Shown piece by piece: positions 1-8,811 of a stretch of 64,000 bases of DNA. The translations under genes and the position numbers were made by a program. A model generated the notes under the pieces. The model was given only the letters and a program-made list of their open reading frames with translations. It made no database searches and was not told the DNA's origin. How positions within the stretch are numbered: the first letter of the stretch is position 1; each line of letters begins with the position of its first letter. This DNA comes from an uncultured Alphaproteobacteria bacterium (lineage in GTDB: Bacteria; Pseudomonadota; Alphaproteobacteria; Rhodobacterales; Rhodobacteraceae), in NCBI GenBank assembly GCA_902596605.1, contig CACJUU010000007.1, forward strand, positions 37,729 through 101,728, written 5' to 3'.

Positions 1-1
1 T

Positions 2-529
2 ATCTTGAATAACTCGGTACATGAGATTTTTGTAGTAATTGAAAAGTATTTAGTTACGTTCGAAAGACGTCAACACCATCCAGACGAGCAACCTCACACA
101 TGTGGCGGAGCCGATGTTATGGTGCTAGGCATGGGAAGAGTAGGTAGTGCGATTTTTGATAATTTGTCAGCTAACAATGTAAAAGTCGTAGGTTTTGATG
201 CTGATACTAATCTTGTTAAGGAACAGTTAAAATCTGGGAAAAGGGTTACGTTTGCTGATGCAGAGGATCCAGGGTTTTGGTCGAAGCTAAGATTTGGAAA
301 ATTAAAAGCCATTATCTTAGCTTTACCAGAATTTCATGCTCAAAATTGGTCTACACAACAAGCAAGGCGTTACGGCTTCAAGGGAAAAATAATTGTGCCC
401 ACGCGATCTCAAGGCAATCCCGAGACGCTTAAAATTTCAGGAGCTGATGAAATATATGACGCTTATCAAGCAACAGGTATTGGCGTTACTGAAATTTTTC
501 TAAAAGACAAAATTGAATTAACAGACTAA
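2..529 (+). CDS. TrkA-N (RCK) NAD-binding domain protein, 5' truncated
   Basis: This is the C-terminal part of a protein whose start lies left of the window: the frame is open back to the first base, so the TTG at 5 is not a convincing start. The visible 175 residues hold a Rossmann fold with the glycine motif GMGRVGSAIF near residue 43 and an acidic residue (GFDAD) at the end of the second strand, as in TrkA-N/RCK domains that bind NAD(H). Such domains form the cytoplasmic C-terminus of Kef-type K+/H+ antiporters and related exchangers and gate ion flux by nucleotide or ligand binding. The preceding residues, with a charged linker rich in His, Gln and Pro, fit a linker after a membrane domain. 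The transporter identity is an inference, because no membrane segment is inside the window. Confidence 0.75.
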   Translation: MLNNSVHEIFVVIEKYLVTFERRQHHPDEQPHTCGGADVMVLGMGRVGSAIFDNLSANNVKVVGFDADTNLVKEQLKSGKRVTFADAEDPGFWSKLRFGKLKAIILALPEFHAQNWSTQQARRYGFKGKIIVPTRSQGNPETLKISGADEIYDAYQATGIGVTEIFLKDKIELTD

Positions 530-563
530 TGAATTACGATATTTAATTTTAATAGGTGAATTG

Positions 564-1553
564 ATGGGAAAAAAGTTACTAACTATTTTTGGGGCAAGCG
601 GTTTAGTTGGCTCTAGCGTTTTAAGAGAAGCACTGGATAGAGGTTATCTTGTTAATGGCACACTTAGAGATGTCGATAATCAAGATAGAATTACCAGATT
701 AAAAAGCCTTCCCTCTGGAAAGAATGCCAAGTTTTTTTCGGCAAACATGTCAGATACTTCGTCGTTGGATAATCCTCTCATAAATGCTGATGCAGTTTTT
801 ATCTGTTGCCTTATACCTACATATAAAGGCTTTGATGGAACACCCGCTAAAGAGCTTGATGACGAAAGAGGCTATAATGAAATTATTAAACCAACTGTGG
901 AAGGCTGCCTTAATATCCTTAGGGCAGCAAAAAGAAATAATGTTAAGAATATTCTAATTTGTTCCTCCACTTCTAGTACAAACCCCATTCCCCCAGTTTC
1001 AATAAAGAACGAGCTGGATCATTGGTCTGATGAAAAAGAGCAATGCAATTCAAAAAAGTACACATCAGCAACCAAAACATATATGGAGAAAGCCGCATTT
1101 AAATTTTGTAATGAAAATAATTTGCGCCTGTCCGTTTTTTTGCCTACTGGATTGTATGGGCCTGCTGTTTTACCAGAACATCTAAGACACAATCCATTTT
1201 TATGGATTAAAAGTGTCCTTGAAGGGGGACCCCCAAGGCATCAAAGAGTGCCAAATGACTCTGCTTCGTTAATACACCTCCAAGATTTAGCAAAGCTATT
1301 TTTGACAGCATACGAAATCCCCTCTGCTTCTGGTCGTTACTTTGGCGTCTTGGAAAGTTTTCATTGGAATGATATTTATAAAGAGTGTCAGAAGTTAATA
1401 CCAGACATGCAAATGCCTGAACCGATGTCAGAAGACCCCGTAGCACCAACACAATTTGATTTTAAACGAAGGGACAGTCTTGGAATTAAGATAAGAGATT
1501 TTCCCACGATCATGCATGAAACTGTCGAATGGATAAAAAGCAAACCCTTTTAA
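564..1553 (+). CDS. NAD(P)-dependent epimerase/dehydratase, DFR-like extended SDR
   Basis: Extended short-chain dehydrogenase of 329 residues. The N-terminus carries the nucleotide-binding motif GASGLVGS (near residues 8-15). A Ser-rich stretch (CSSTSSTNP) corresponds to the catalytic Ser/Thr strand, and the following KKYTSATKTYMEKAAF aligns with the YxxxK region of dihydroflavonol-4-reductase relatives, except that Tyr and Lys are separated by four residues instead of three. The family reduces or epimerises sugars, ketones or aldehydes with NAD(P)H; the substrate cannot be told. I chose the ATG at 564 rather than the TTG at 561 because AGGTGA at 554-559 is better spaced from it. It lies 34 bases after the preceding gene and may share its transcript. 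Confidence 0.8.
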   Translation: MGKKLLTIFGASGLVGSSVLREALDRGYLVNGTLRDVDNQDRITRLKSLPSGKNAKFFSANMSDTSSLDNPLINADAVFICCLIPTYKGFDGTPAKELDDERGYNEIIKPTVEGCLNILRAAKRNNVKNILICSSTSSTNPIPPVSIKNELDHWSDEKEQCNSKKYTSATKTYMEKAAFKFCNENNLRLSVFLPTGLYGPAVLPEHLRHNPFLWIKSVLEGGPPRHQRVPNDSASLIHLQDLAKLFLTAYEIPSASGRYFGVLESFHWNDIYKECQKLIPDMQMPEPMSEDPVAPTQFDFKRRDSLGIKIRDFPTIMHETVEWIKSKPF

Positions 1554-1855
1554 AGCAAATCTTGATGCGCTATTATTAAACGGATTTTCTTAAATTTAAG
1601 TCAGTTACTAGCAAGTAGATACCAAACACTGTTTTCGAGATTTCGATTTACCAATTCAAAGGATTTGAATTTAAAATAAAGTCCAAAGAAATACATTATT
1701 AGCTTTTTATTGGTGGTGAAAATCGTATTTAAGCACTCAATTAGCCATGTTATTGATAATGTCGTAATTATTGCAGGCAGCATAAATTTTAGATAAAACT
1801 TTGAAATAATCTAAAAATAAGTTTTATGAAAGAAAGCTTTCTCTGTAAGGTGCTA
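1554..1855. other. AT-rich intergenic stretch without a recognisable gene
   Basis: About 300 bases between the DFR-like gene and the acyl-CoA synthetase. A 60-codon open frame on the minus strand (1601-1783) has no visible ribosome binding site and an unremarkable composition, so I do not call it. I see no tRNA, riboswitch core or strong terminator hairpin. It presumably contains the promoter for the synthetase. Confidence 0.4.
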
Positions 1856-3463
1856 ATGCCAAAAAATAGTTCAAAAGGATTAAAAATAAAATTCGAAACT
1901 CATTATGATGATCGAGACCTTTTATGTTTTGGGAATAGACCAAATGACTTTCTTGAAATTTATAAAAACGTCGTTGACAAACATCCAAACCGAACAGCTC
2001 TAGTTTTCAAAGATAAAACTGTAAGTTATAAAAAACTCGATGAGTTGTCCGATAGCTTTGCTGGAGGGTTGTTGAAAAGTGGACTAAAAGAGAAAAATAT
2101 CCTTGTTATCAATCTCGCAAATAGCATTGAATTTGTAGTCGCTCTATTTGCTTCATTCAAAACCGGACTAATTGCTATGCCTGTTGGCCATAGACATAAA
2201 AAAGAGGAGCTTATTTCTCTTTATAATGATGCAGGAGTACACGCAGTTTTATTTGATAAAGAAACCGAGAAAGAACAACCTTTTAGCGAAGATGGTAACT
2301 CTATTCTTTTTATAACTACGCAAGCTGAGACTCAAACTGGATGTCTAAAATTTAATGAATTACTTGAAAAAGGCGCTGAGGAAAACATCACTTTAAAAAA
2401 GATCGATGAGGAAGACCCAGCCATACTATTATATACCTCTGGTACTACCGGTCGCCCAAAAGGAGCTATATTGACCCATCTTGGGCTAGTCCATTCTTTT
2501 CTTCATTTCCAAATGGAGCTCGGACTTAAAAACGGTGAATGCACTATTCTTGCTGTACCTGCAAGCCATGTTACCGGACTAGTAGCTCAAATTCTGGCCT
2601 TAATTGGATGTGCGGGCAAAATTGTCATAATGGAGCATTTTGAAGTACAAGAGTTTGCAATTCTTGCAAAGAAGCATGGATTGACATATTCAATACTTGT
2701 TCCAGCAATGTACGCATTACTACTTCATCGCAATGCGTTAATTGCTGAAGATTTACAATCGTGGAGAATAGGTGCTTTTGGGGGAGCTCCGATGCCTGAT
2801 GCCGTTAGGAAGAAATTGGCTTCAAAGTTGCCATTCCTAAGTTTAAATAATGCATACGGTGCAACTGAAACCACTTCCCCTACCACTATCATTCCAATTA
2901 ATTGCAATGACCCAGGTGATAGCGTAGGTCTTGTAGTACCTTGCGGAAAAATTAAGATTGTTAACGAAAATAATGAAGAGATAAATCAAGGTGAGCCTGG
3001 AGAGCTATGGATTAAAGGCCCTATGGTTGTACCAGGATATTGGAAAAACGAAAAAGCTACTCAAAACTCCTTTGAAAATGGTTACTGGAAGTCTGGTGAT
3101 ATCGCCAGCCAAGATGAAAATGGTTTTATACGAATTCATGATAGAAAAAAAGACATGATAAATCGTGGAGGCTATAAAATTTTTAGCGCCGAAATAGAAA
3201 ACCTAATGATGTTAATGGATGGAGTCCAAGAGGCCGCTCTGGTGCCCTACCCTTGCCCCATACTTGGCGAAAGATCACACGCTTTTGTTTTTCCTTCATC
3301 AGCCTCGCTCGAGACTAATGAAATTCGGCTCCAACTGTCGGAAAAAGTTGCCAACTACAAAGTTCCCGATAAAATTACAATGACAAGAGAACCACTTCCA
3401 CGGAATGTAAATGGTAAAATTACCAAGGCTCCTCTTAGAGAAAGGGCACACAAAGAATTATAA
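1856..3463 (+). CDS. AMP-dependent acyl-CoA synthetase/ligase (ANL superfamily)
   Basis: Adenylate-forming enzyme of about 535 residues that activates a carboxylic acid to an acyl-AMP and then a CoA thioester. The P-loop-like motif YTSGTTGRPKGA sits near residue 193, the A5 motif NAYGATETTSP near residue 336, the hinge motif with YWKSGDIA and DRKKDMINRGGYKI follows, and the C-terminal NGKITK carries the catalytic lysine. The length is normal for medium- or long-chain or aromatic acyl-CoA ligases; the substrate is not evident. The ATG at 1856 is preferred because TAAGG ends five bases upstream of it, while the in-frame ATG at 1826 has no Shine-Dalgarno sequence. The next gene is 94 bases away, so it may be monocistronic. 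Confidence 0.88.
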   Translation: MPKNSSKGLKIKFETHYDDRDLLCFGNRPNDFLEIYKNVVDKHPNRTALVFKDKTVSYKKLDELSDSFAGGLLKSGLKEKNILVINLANSIEFVVALFASFKTGLIAMPVGHRHKKEELISLYNDAGVHAVLFDKETEKEQPFSEDGNSILFITTQAETQTGCLKFNELLEKGAEENITLKKIDEEDPAILLYTSGTTGRPKGAILTHLGLVHSFLHFQMELGLKNGECTILAVPASHVTGLVAQILALIGCAGKIVIMEHFEVQEFAILAKKHGLTYSILVPAMYALLLHRNALIAEDLQSWRIGAFGGAPMPDAVRKKLASKLPFLSLNNAYGATETTSPTTIIPINCNDPGDSVGLVVPCGKIKIVNENNEEINQGEPGELWIKGPMVVPGYWKNEKATQNSFENGYWKSGDIASQDENGFIRIHDRKKDMINRGGYKIFSAEIENLMMLMDGVQEAALVPYPCPILGERSHAFVFPSSASLETNEIRLQLSEKVANYKVPDKITMTREPLPRNVNGKITKAPLRERAHKEL

Positions 3464-3557
3464 TTTTCCAATATTAATTTTTAAGTTTTTAAGACTAAGA
3501 TTATGTATTGCTTTAAATATTTTTATTAAAACTTATTTCGATTGTTAAGGAGATGTT

Positions 3558-3803
3558 TTGAACGATAACTACGAAAATCTATTATATAATGTAAATGAGC
3601 CCATTGTCTGCGAAGCCTGCCTCAAAGAATATAAAAATTTAGACAACCCAGACATAGCTCTGAGAGATTATATAAAGGTAGATGTGGGGTTTACTCGAAT
3701 TGGCATTCAAGTTTGGTGCCAACGTCATGAGAAAAATATCTGTCATATTGATTTTAAAGGACACAGACCTCCAGCTGATTTCAGATGCTTAGAAAAGAGC
3801 TAA
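3558..3803 (+). CDS. Small Cys/His-rich hypothetical protein
   Basis: An 81-residue protein I do not recognise. It has a CxxC pair (VCEACLKEY, near residues 18-21), then WCQRHEKNICHIDFKGH near residues 53-69 and a further Cys near the C-terminus. The set of Cys and His residues suggests a small zinc-binding or metal-binding fold. It starts with TTG, supported by a strong AAGGAG (3547-3552) five bases upstream; the ATG within the leader is out of frame and stops at once. The stop is followed after two bases by the next gene, also Cys-rich, and then by a flavoprotein, so the three look like one transcript. No signal peptide or membrane segment is seen. Confidence 0.7.
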   Translation: MNDNYENLLYNVNEPIVCEACLKEYKNLDNPDIALRDYIKVDVGFTRIGIQVWCQRHEKNICHIDFKGHRPPADFRCLEKS

Positions 3804-3805
3804 AA

Positions 3806-4066
3806 ATGCAAAACTTTATTTATAACCAACCTGAAGCAAAGTGTGATTTTTGTAAGGCAACAGATAATCCGCATCCTGATTATGATGAAACAATTCCAAT
3901 AACCAGAATAGATATTGGAAAAAAAAGAAAATTAACCCTATGTATAAATTGCTTTTTTATACATAAAGAATGTTCTGAAAAAAAAGGTCACCCTCTCATT
4001 GCTTATTTAATAAAATTAAATAATTTATCTCTTATTTTGGATAAATCTGACAAAAAAAATCTCTAA
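3806..4066 (+). CDS. Small protein with two CxxC motifs, putative zinc ribbon
   Basis: An 86-residue protein, unrecognised. Two CxxC pairs (KCDFCKAT near residue 13-16 and LCINCFF near residue 46-49) are spaced as in zinc-ribbon or rubredoxin-like knuckles. The C-terminal part is Lys- and Leu-rich. An upstream ATG at 3785 overlaps the preceding gene; the ATG at 3806 is favoured because it lies two bases after that stop, a normal coupled arrangement, although its Shine-Dalgarno sequence is weak. It sits between another Cys/His-rich small protein and a renalase-like FAD enzyme 18 bases downstream. Co-transcription with that enzyme is likely. Function is not known; a structural metal site or partner role is an inference. 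Confidence 0.65.
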   Translation: MQNFIYNQPEAKCDFCKATDNPHPDYDETIPITRIDIGKKRKLTLCINCFFIHKECSEKKGHPLIAYLIKLNNLSLILDKSDKKNL

Positions 4067-4084
4067 CGTAATTATGATCTATAT

Positions 4085-5032
4085 ATGACTGAGAAGAAAA
4101 CTGTAATAATTGGTGCTGGCATCTCTGGATTATTATGTGGCAAAAGATTAATCGAAGCTGGTCATTCAGTTCTTATACTTGATAAAGGCAGGAATATAGG
4201 TGGAAGGCTCAGCACACGACAAACTGATGGAGCTGTATTTCATCATGGTGCGAGTTCTATACCTGACTTTAACAACCATGAAGAATTGCCAGAATTTGGG
4301 TTAGAAATATTCAAAAGAGCAGAGAAAGAAAGAATAATCCAGCGTAAAGGAAATCTATTTGAGCCCATAAATTCAGTTGCCGACTTTGTAAATTACTGCG
4401 GGACGAATTTAAATATACGGAAGGGCTGTGAGGCTATATCGTTAAATTTATACAATAAGACGATTGTTGTGAAATCTAGGGGTGGGGTTCGTGAAAAAAC
4501 AACTTATGATCTCTTGGTCCTTTCAATACCTCCAAATCAAGCTAAAACTCTAATTAATAAACAAATTAATAAGTTTGACAGTCTTATAGAGAAAGTCCAA
4601 ATGAGGAGCTCTGCAGCAGCTCTCTTTTCCTTTGACATAAATCCAGAACCTGTAAAAGAAAAACATTTCTCGAACGAAAAAGTTCTTATTCAGGTAGAAA
4701 ATAATCGATTCAAATGTGAGCAGCAGTTATTATGCTTAACCGTTCACACTAAAGAACCTTTTGCTAAGAAAGTCGTTAAAAACGATAAAAATACAATTAA
4801 AGAGCTTTTGCTCAAAGAGATAATAGATACCGTCCCCTTTTCTTTGCCTAAACCAACTTACGAAGCTGGCCACCGTTGGCTTTATGGGTTCACTGAGCGG
4901 CCTTTGGGAAACCCTTATCTATATTATGAAAGGGAAAAGGTTGGTATTTGTGGCGATTGGTGTTCAGGTAATACAATTCTGGATGCAGCTTCAAGCGGCA
5001 TCAAATTAGGTGAACAGGTTTTAAACCTATAA
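4085..5032 (+). CDS. FAD-dependent amine-oxidase-like protein (renalase-like)
   Basis: Flavoprotein of 315 residues. The N-terminus has the dinucleotide-binding motif VIIGAGISGLLCGKRL (residues 7-22) ending in an acidic residue (LILDKG), followed by the GGRLSTR motif that in amine oxidase and renalase relatives contacts FAD. The C-terminus has the second FAD motif, GICGDWCSGNTILDAASSG. The length matches the short bacterial NAD(P)/FAD-dependent oxidoreductases related to renalase, which oxidise misprotonated NAD(P)H isomers; the true substrate here is unknown. It closes a three-gene run after two small Cys-rich proteins. The neighbouring cyclase gene is convergent, with only 28 bases between stops. 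Confidence 0.8.
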   Translation: MTEKKTVIIGAGISGLLCGKRLIEAGHSVLILDKGRNIGGRLSTRQTDGAVFHHGASSIPDFNNHEELPEFGLEIFKRAEKERIIQRKGNLFEPINSVADFVNYCGTNLNIRKGCEAISLNLYNKTIVVKSRGGVREKTTYDLLVLSIPPNQAKTLINKQINKFDSLIEKVQMRSSAAALFSFDINPEPVKEKHFSNEKVLIQVENNRFKCEQQLLCLTVHTKEPFAKKVVKNDKNTIKELLLKEIIDTVPFSLPKPTYEAGHRWLYGFTERPLGNPYLYYEREKVGICGDWCSGNTILDAASSGIKLGEQVLNL

Positions 5033-5060
5033 AATTTTTTTCTTCAGTTTGTTGCGATCT

Positions 5061-6824
5061 TTAGAAAAGGCTTTTAGCAAACTCTATTAGCGACTCTTTT
5101 GCACCATCATTATTCAGCCGAAAACTATCAACTTCAGCTGCCCAATCTTTATCCTTAAACTCCTCTTTTCCACGTTTATACCATACTTTTTCTGTTATAT
5201 CGTGTTCTTCATCACTGCAGAGCTTTGCTGTTAAAAGCCATGATTTAGGGTCTATATCTTCTAATTTTTCCACTAACTCGAGACAATTGTCTTTATTTCT
5301 GGCCAAATACTCACCGAACAATACTGGAGATGTTCTGGAGTCAGAATTTGTTTTACCTTGTGCAATTGGGTCGATCTCTAAAGCTAATTTCAAGGCATCT
5401 AAACCCTGATCGATTTTACCTAGCCGTAGCGACACTTCTCCATAAACTGATAAGACACGTGGGTCATTCGGAACCATCTTATATGCCTTGGCAGCATGCC
5501 TTTCTGCCACTCTAAAATTTCTGCCCGATAAATTTACTTCAGCCATCAATCGATGAACCTCAAAATCGTTATCATTAAGTTCATGTGCTTTTTTCAGGCA
5601 TCCTTCTGCTTCACTCCATATTTCAGCCATATCACCCTCAATAAAACCTCTACTCAACCCCTGTCCAAGTGCACAGGCTTTCCAAGCATACGCTTGGCCG
5701 TTAGTCTCGTCAGCTTTTATAGCTTCATCGAAAGTGGTTAAGGCGTTTTGCAACGCATCCTTTTGTATTTTGTGGTGTAAAACCTTCCCTTTTAAAAGTA
5801 ATTCGTAAGAGGACAGGTTTTCGGTGGGTTTTCGTTGAGCTCTTTCCAAGCTAGATAATTCAATCTCTCCCAAAAGTTTTCCTGAAATTTGTCTGACTAT
5901 TTCATCTTGGACATCAAAGATATCTTCGATGATTTTATCAAACTTTTGGCTCCATATCTGACTATCGTCTTTCGCATCAGACAATTCGACAGAGATTCTT
6001 ACCCTTTTACCCGATGAACGAATACTTCCAACAACAACATAATCAACGCCAAACTTTTCACAGAATGCTTTAAGATCCATCTCGTTGTCTCTAAAATCGA
6101 AACATGATTGTCTGGAGACTAGTTCTAATTCTCTTATCATTGAAAACTCGGTTATTAAGTCTTCTACAATCCCATCCACTAAATACCCACTATCTTCGTC
6201 ATTGCTAGCATTCGAGAACGGCATGACAGCCAGCTTTGGCTTATAGTTTTTCTCAGACTCCTTTTTAGCGTAGCTCTTACCATCAGTCTTCTCTACTTTC
6301 CCACCTGTTGGAGAAATGCCGAACGTCTGATAACTATCAGAAATATTTTTTAATGCCTTAGTCCCCGCATCTTCAACTTTGAATTCTATTTTGTTATCAA
6401 CTTGGTCCTTCACTGTTGATGAAATAAGTATTTGGCCAGGAGTACATGCAGCCTCCAACCGTGCAGCTATGTTAACGCCACTACCATAAATGTTATCCTT
6501 TTCAACAATCACATCATCCATATGCACTCCCACTCGCCATGTCATGATTGAGCTTTCTTCGGTTACTTTATTCCTTTCATCAATAGCTTTTTGAAAGTTT
6601 ATCGCAGCGTTGACACAGGAGACGGGACTTGCAAATTCAGCAATAACAGAATCTCCTGCTGTATAGAAAATTTTTCCACCAAATTCTTCAATATAAGGAT
6701 CTATAATAGAACGACAGGCCTTTAAATTATCTAGTGTTTTCTCTTCATCTTTTTCCATTAGACTGCTAAATCCCACACAATCAGTTGCCAAAATAGATGT
6801 TAGTCTTCTGTTTACACTAGCCAT
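5061..6824 (-). CDS. Class III adenylate/guanylate cyclase with TPR repeats (copy 1)
   Basis: A 587-residue cytosolic protein. Residues 1-180 form a class III nucleotidyl cyclase domain: metal-binding Asp in ILATDCVGFS and in TAGDSVIAEF, and the transition-state Asn and Arg in GVNIAARLE. Residues about 195-330 resemble the TolB/FlgO-like middle domain often found in these proteins (KLAVMPFSNA, GYLVDGIVEDLI). Residues about 340-540 hold TPR-like helices. The expected product is cAMP (or cGMP) for signalling; the TPR part probably binds partners. The position three residues before GD, often a purine-selecting Lys, is Tyr here, so specificity is uncertain. GAAGGG precedes the ATG. A close paralogue of the same architecture lies at 24324-26093 on the other strand. 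Confidence 0.88.
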   Translation of the reverse strand: MASVNRRLTSILATDCVGFSSLMEKDEEKTLDNLKACRSIIDPYIEEFGGKIFYTAGDSVIAEFASPVSCVNAAINFQKAIDERNKVTEESSIMTWRVGVHMDDVIVEKDNIYGSGVNIAARLEAACTPGQILISSTVKDQVDNKIEFKVEDAGTKALKNISDSYQTFGISPTGGKVEKTDGKSYAKKESEKNYKPKLAVMPFSNASNDEDSGYLVDGIVEDLITEFSMIRELELVSRQSCFDFRDNEMDLKAFCEKFGVDYVVVGSIRSSGKRVRISVELSDAKDDSQIWSQKFDKIIEDIFDVQDEIVRQISGKLLGEIELSSLERAQRKPTENLSSYELLLKGKVLHHKIQKDALQNALTTFDEAIKADETNGQAYAWKACALGQGLSRGFIEGDMAEIWSEAEGCLKKAHELNDNDFEVHRLMAEVNLSGRNFRVAERHAAKAYKMVPNDPRVLSVYGEVSLRLGKIDQGLDALKLALEIDPIAQGKTNSDSRTSPVLFGEYLARNKDNCLELVEKLEDIDPKSWLLTAKLCSDEEHDITEKVWYKRGKEEFKDKDWAAEVDSFRLNNDGAKESLIEFAKSLF

Positions 6825-6981
6825 TTATAACCCTTCGTTTTTTCCTTTTGAACTTATAGAAACGACCAGCCTGATGCATTAGGGCTACTGCTGTTAGATC
6901 CATTTTTCCCGCAAATAACATTTCTAGGTAATCGTTCAGAATCTAATAGTATTATTTTTCAACCAATCTTCAATGGAATTT

Positions 6982-7362
6982 TTATCTTTTGAAAAAAATC
7001 TTTTTATATTCTGGTCTTGCTAAAAAATGAGAGAGTAACGCTGCTAATAGAAAGAACCCGAGCGTCGCATACTCACGATAATCAGTTATTCCATTCTGAT
7101 AATAAATAATAAGGCCTGACCCTCCTATGGACTTTAAATATATATCAAGAAATTGGATCGGGAACATTCTTTCCTTACCAAACAAAAAGTGTCGTATAGC
7201 GAGATAACCAAAGGTAAGAAAAACACTCACCCTTACGATTTGCCATCGATGAAAGGGAATATCCTCTATTGATTGATTAAATTCAAAAGGGAAAGAAAAA
7301 GAATAGCCCAACAGTGCAATTATACCTGCAAAGAGCGCCCAGACCCCAATTAGAAAGATCAT
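6982..7362 (-). CDS. Small integral membrane protein, hypothetical
   Basis: A 126-residue protein, not recognised. Hydrophobic stretches near residues 3-22, 45-62, 78-90 and 98-112 suggest three to four membrane helices, and the C-terminus is basic (PEYKKIFFKR), which would place it in the cytoplasm. It is flanked by about 155-170 bases of non-coding sequence on each side, so it is probably transcribed alone. Nothing in the sequence points to a substrate or partner. Confidence 0.6.
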   Translation of the reverse strand: MIFLIGVWALFAGIIALLGYSFSFPFEFNQSIEDIPFHRWQIVRVSVFLTFGYLAIRHFLFGKERMFPIQFLDIYLKSIGGSGLIIYYQNGITDYREYATLGFFLLAALLSHFLARPEYKKIFFKR

Positions 7363-7535
7363 TATTTGTGCTACTAATCTCAGTTACTTCCCTCAATTGC
7401 TTAGAACATAATAAAGACACAAAAAATAAGTTGGTGAACTGTTTACTCGTTTGACGATATCACATTTTCAAATTTTTTCAATTTAATGGGATTCTCATCT
7501 AAATCTAACACCAGTTCAGATAAAAATTTCGGCTA

Positions 7536-7877
7536 TTAGTTCCTTACAACAGAGGCGCCTTCAATTTTAATATCTGTTGCAACTGCTTCTTTTTCGTAGG
7601 TAAAGGCAAAAACGCCAGAAACCTTATTTTCCTTAAAAACGAAGCTATTCCTCAAATCACCTAGTAGTTTTTCTGAATCATCTTCGAACTTTTTCAAGGC
7701 TTTAGCATCCTCAAATTTCACATGAATATTTAAATCACCATCTTTACTTATTAGTATATTTAGTCCTAGAAAATCATATTCTGCTATTTTTCCGCCCAAG
7801 GACTCTGAACAAAATCCAGCCGCTACTTTTGCCTCACTAACACCAGGAAACTTAAATTGATAAATCACTGCAAACAT
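7536..7877 (-). CDS. Hypothetical protein paired with a GAF protein
   Basis: A 113-residue soluble protein with no motif I know. It begins immediately after the stop codon of the upstream GAF-domain gene (no intervening base), so the two are translationally coupled and almost certainly one operon. The sequence alternates short hydrophobic strands and helices (MFAVIYQFKFPG at the start, DLNIHVKFEDAKALKKFE in the middle), compatible with a small alpha/beta barrel-like fold, but that is only an impression. A role as partner or output of the GAF sensor is an inference from position. Confidence 0.6.
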   Translation of the reverse strand: MFAVIYQFKFPGVSEAKVAAGFCSESLGGKIAEYDFLGLNILISKDGDLNIHVKFEDAKALKKFEDDSEKLLGDLRNSFVFKENKVSGVFAFTYEKEAVATDIKIEGASVVRN

Positions 7878-8702
7878 CTAAATATCTCCCAGTTCAGAGA
7901 GCATATTATCGAGATTAACTTGAGCTTGTTCTTTAGTAATTGATATTCTCTTGAATATTCCCTGATCAAGATCTAATTCACTTTGGAACTCTCTAGCTTT
8001 TTTAGTCATAACTCCAGATGCGTCAAGCAAGTCAAATTTTATAAGATTTTGTTTTCCTGATTCATCTATTGGTCTTCCTTCAATAACTGTTAAGAAATTA
8101 ATTGTGTCTCTAATAGTCATATTTGGATTTTGTTTAACAACCACATTAAGCATATCAATTGCTCGAGATGCAGTAATTTCTCTCTGATCACCCTGGGTTT
8201 CAAGTTGATGTGCCAGTCTTGCCGCAAGCTTTTGTATTAGTGTAATTTGATTATTATCGAGTTTTTTACCCAATTCCGTATCGACAACACAAAGCGTCCC
8301 TAATATTAAACCACCCTGAGTAACTAAAGGGAACCCCCCATAAAATTTGACATATGGATCTCCAGTAACAACAGGATGCTTTTTGAACCTCTCGTCTTTA
8401 CTACAATCTTCTACTATTATCGGATCAGTACTGTTTAGAGCGAATTGACAGAATGTTTTCTCTCTAGGACTTTCAGGACGGTCCTCCGGCAATCCAATGT
8501 GACATAACATGTACTGTCTTTTTTCGTCAATTAGGCCAGTATAGCTAACAGGCATATTCGATATTTCTTTTGCTAGCTCTGTATAGATTAAAAACAGCTC
8601 TTTATTGGCGACATCCATTACCCCCGTCTTTCGAACTGCCTCAAGTCTTCGGGTTTCGTTGCTGGGTATGGGAGCCGGTGAAAAATCACTATAATCTACC
8701 AA
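7878..8702 (-). CDS. GAF-domain sensor protein
   Basis: A 274-residue protein with one GAF domain at about residues 30-170: ETFCQFAL-like EKTFCQFALN, VVEDCSKDERF-type segment, KFYGGFPLVTQGGLILGTLCVVD, the hallmark of GAF domains that head many bacterial signalling proteins. Unusually it has no kinase, cyclase or GGDEF output; residues 170-274 are helical and unrecognised. It therefore probably works as a stand-alone small-molecule or redox sensor acting through a partner. The next gene follows with no gap. I chose the ATG at 8702; GGAGGA lies just upstream of it on the minus strand. Confidence 0.75.
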   Translation of the reverse strand: MVDYSDFSPAPIPSNETRRLEAVRKTGVMDVANKELFLIYTELAKEISNMPVSYTGLIDEKRQYMLCHIGLPEDRPESPREKTFCQFALNSTDPIIVEDCSKDERFKKHPVVTGDPYVKFYGGFPLVTQGGLILGTLCVVDTELGKKLDNNQITLIQKLAARLAHQLETQGDQREITASRAIDMLNVVVKQNPNMTIRDTINFLTVIEGRPIDESGKQNLIKFDLLDASGVMTKKAREFQSELDLDQGIFKRISITKEQAQVNLDNMLSELGDI

Positions 8703-8811
8703 AAAATCCTCCTTCTAAAAGTTTAGTTTATAAACCCTCTATTTCGATATAATATTATGTTTCTTACTAGTTTTTCAACTCTTTCATTATACCTATTACC
8801 ATCTCGAACGA

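Noticed and set aside
1601..1783. A 60-codon minus-strand frame in the 1554-1855 gap
   Set aside because: No ribosome binding site, AT-driven composition and no recognisable motif.
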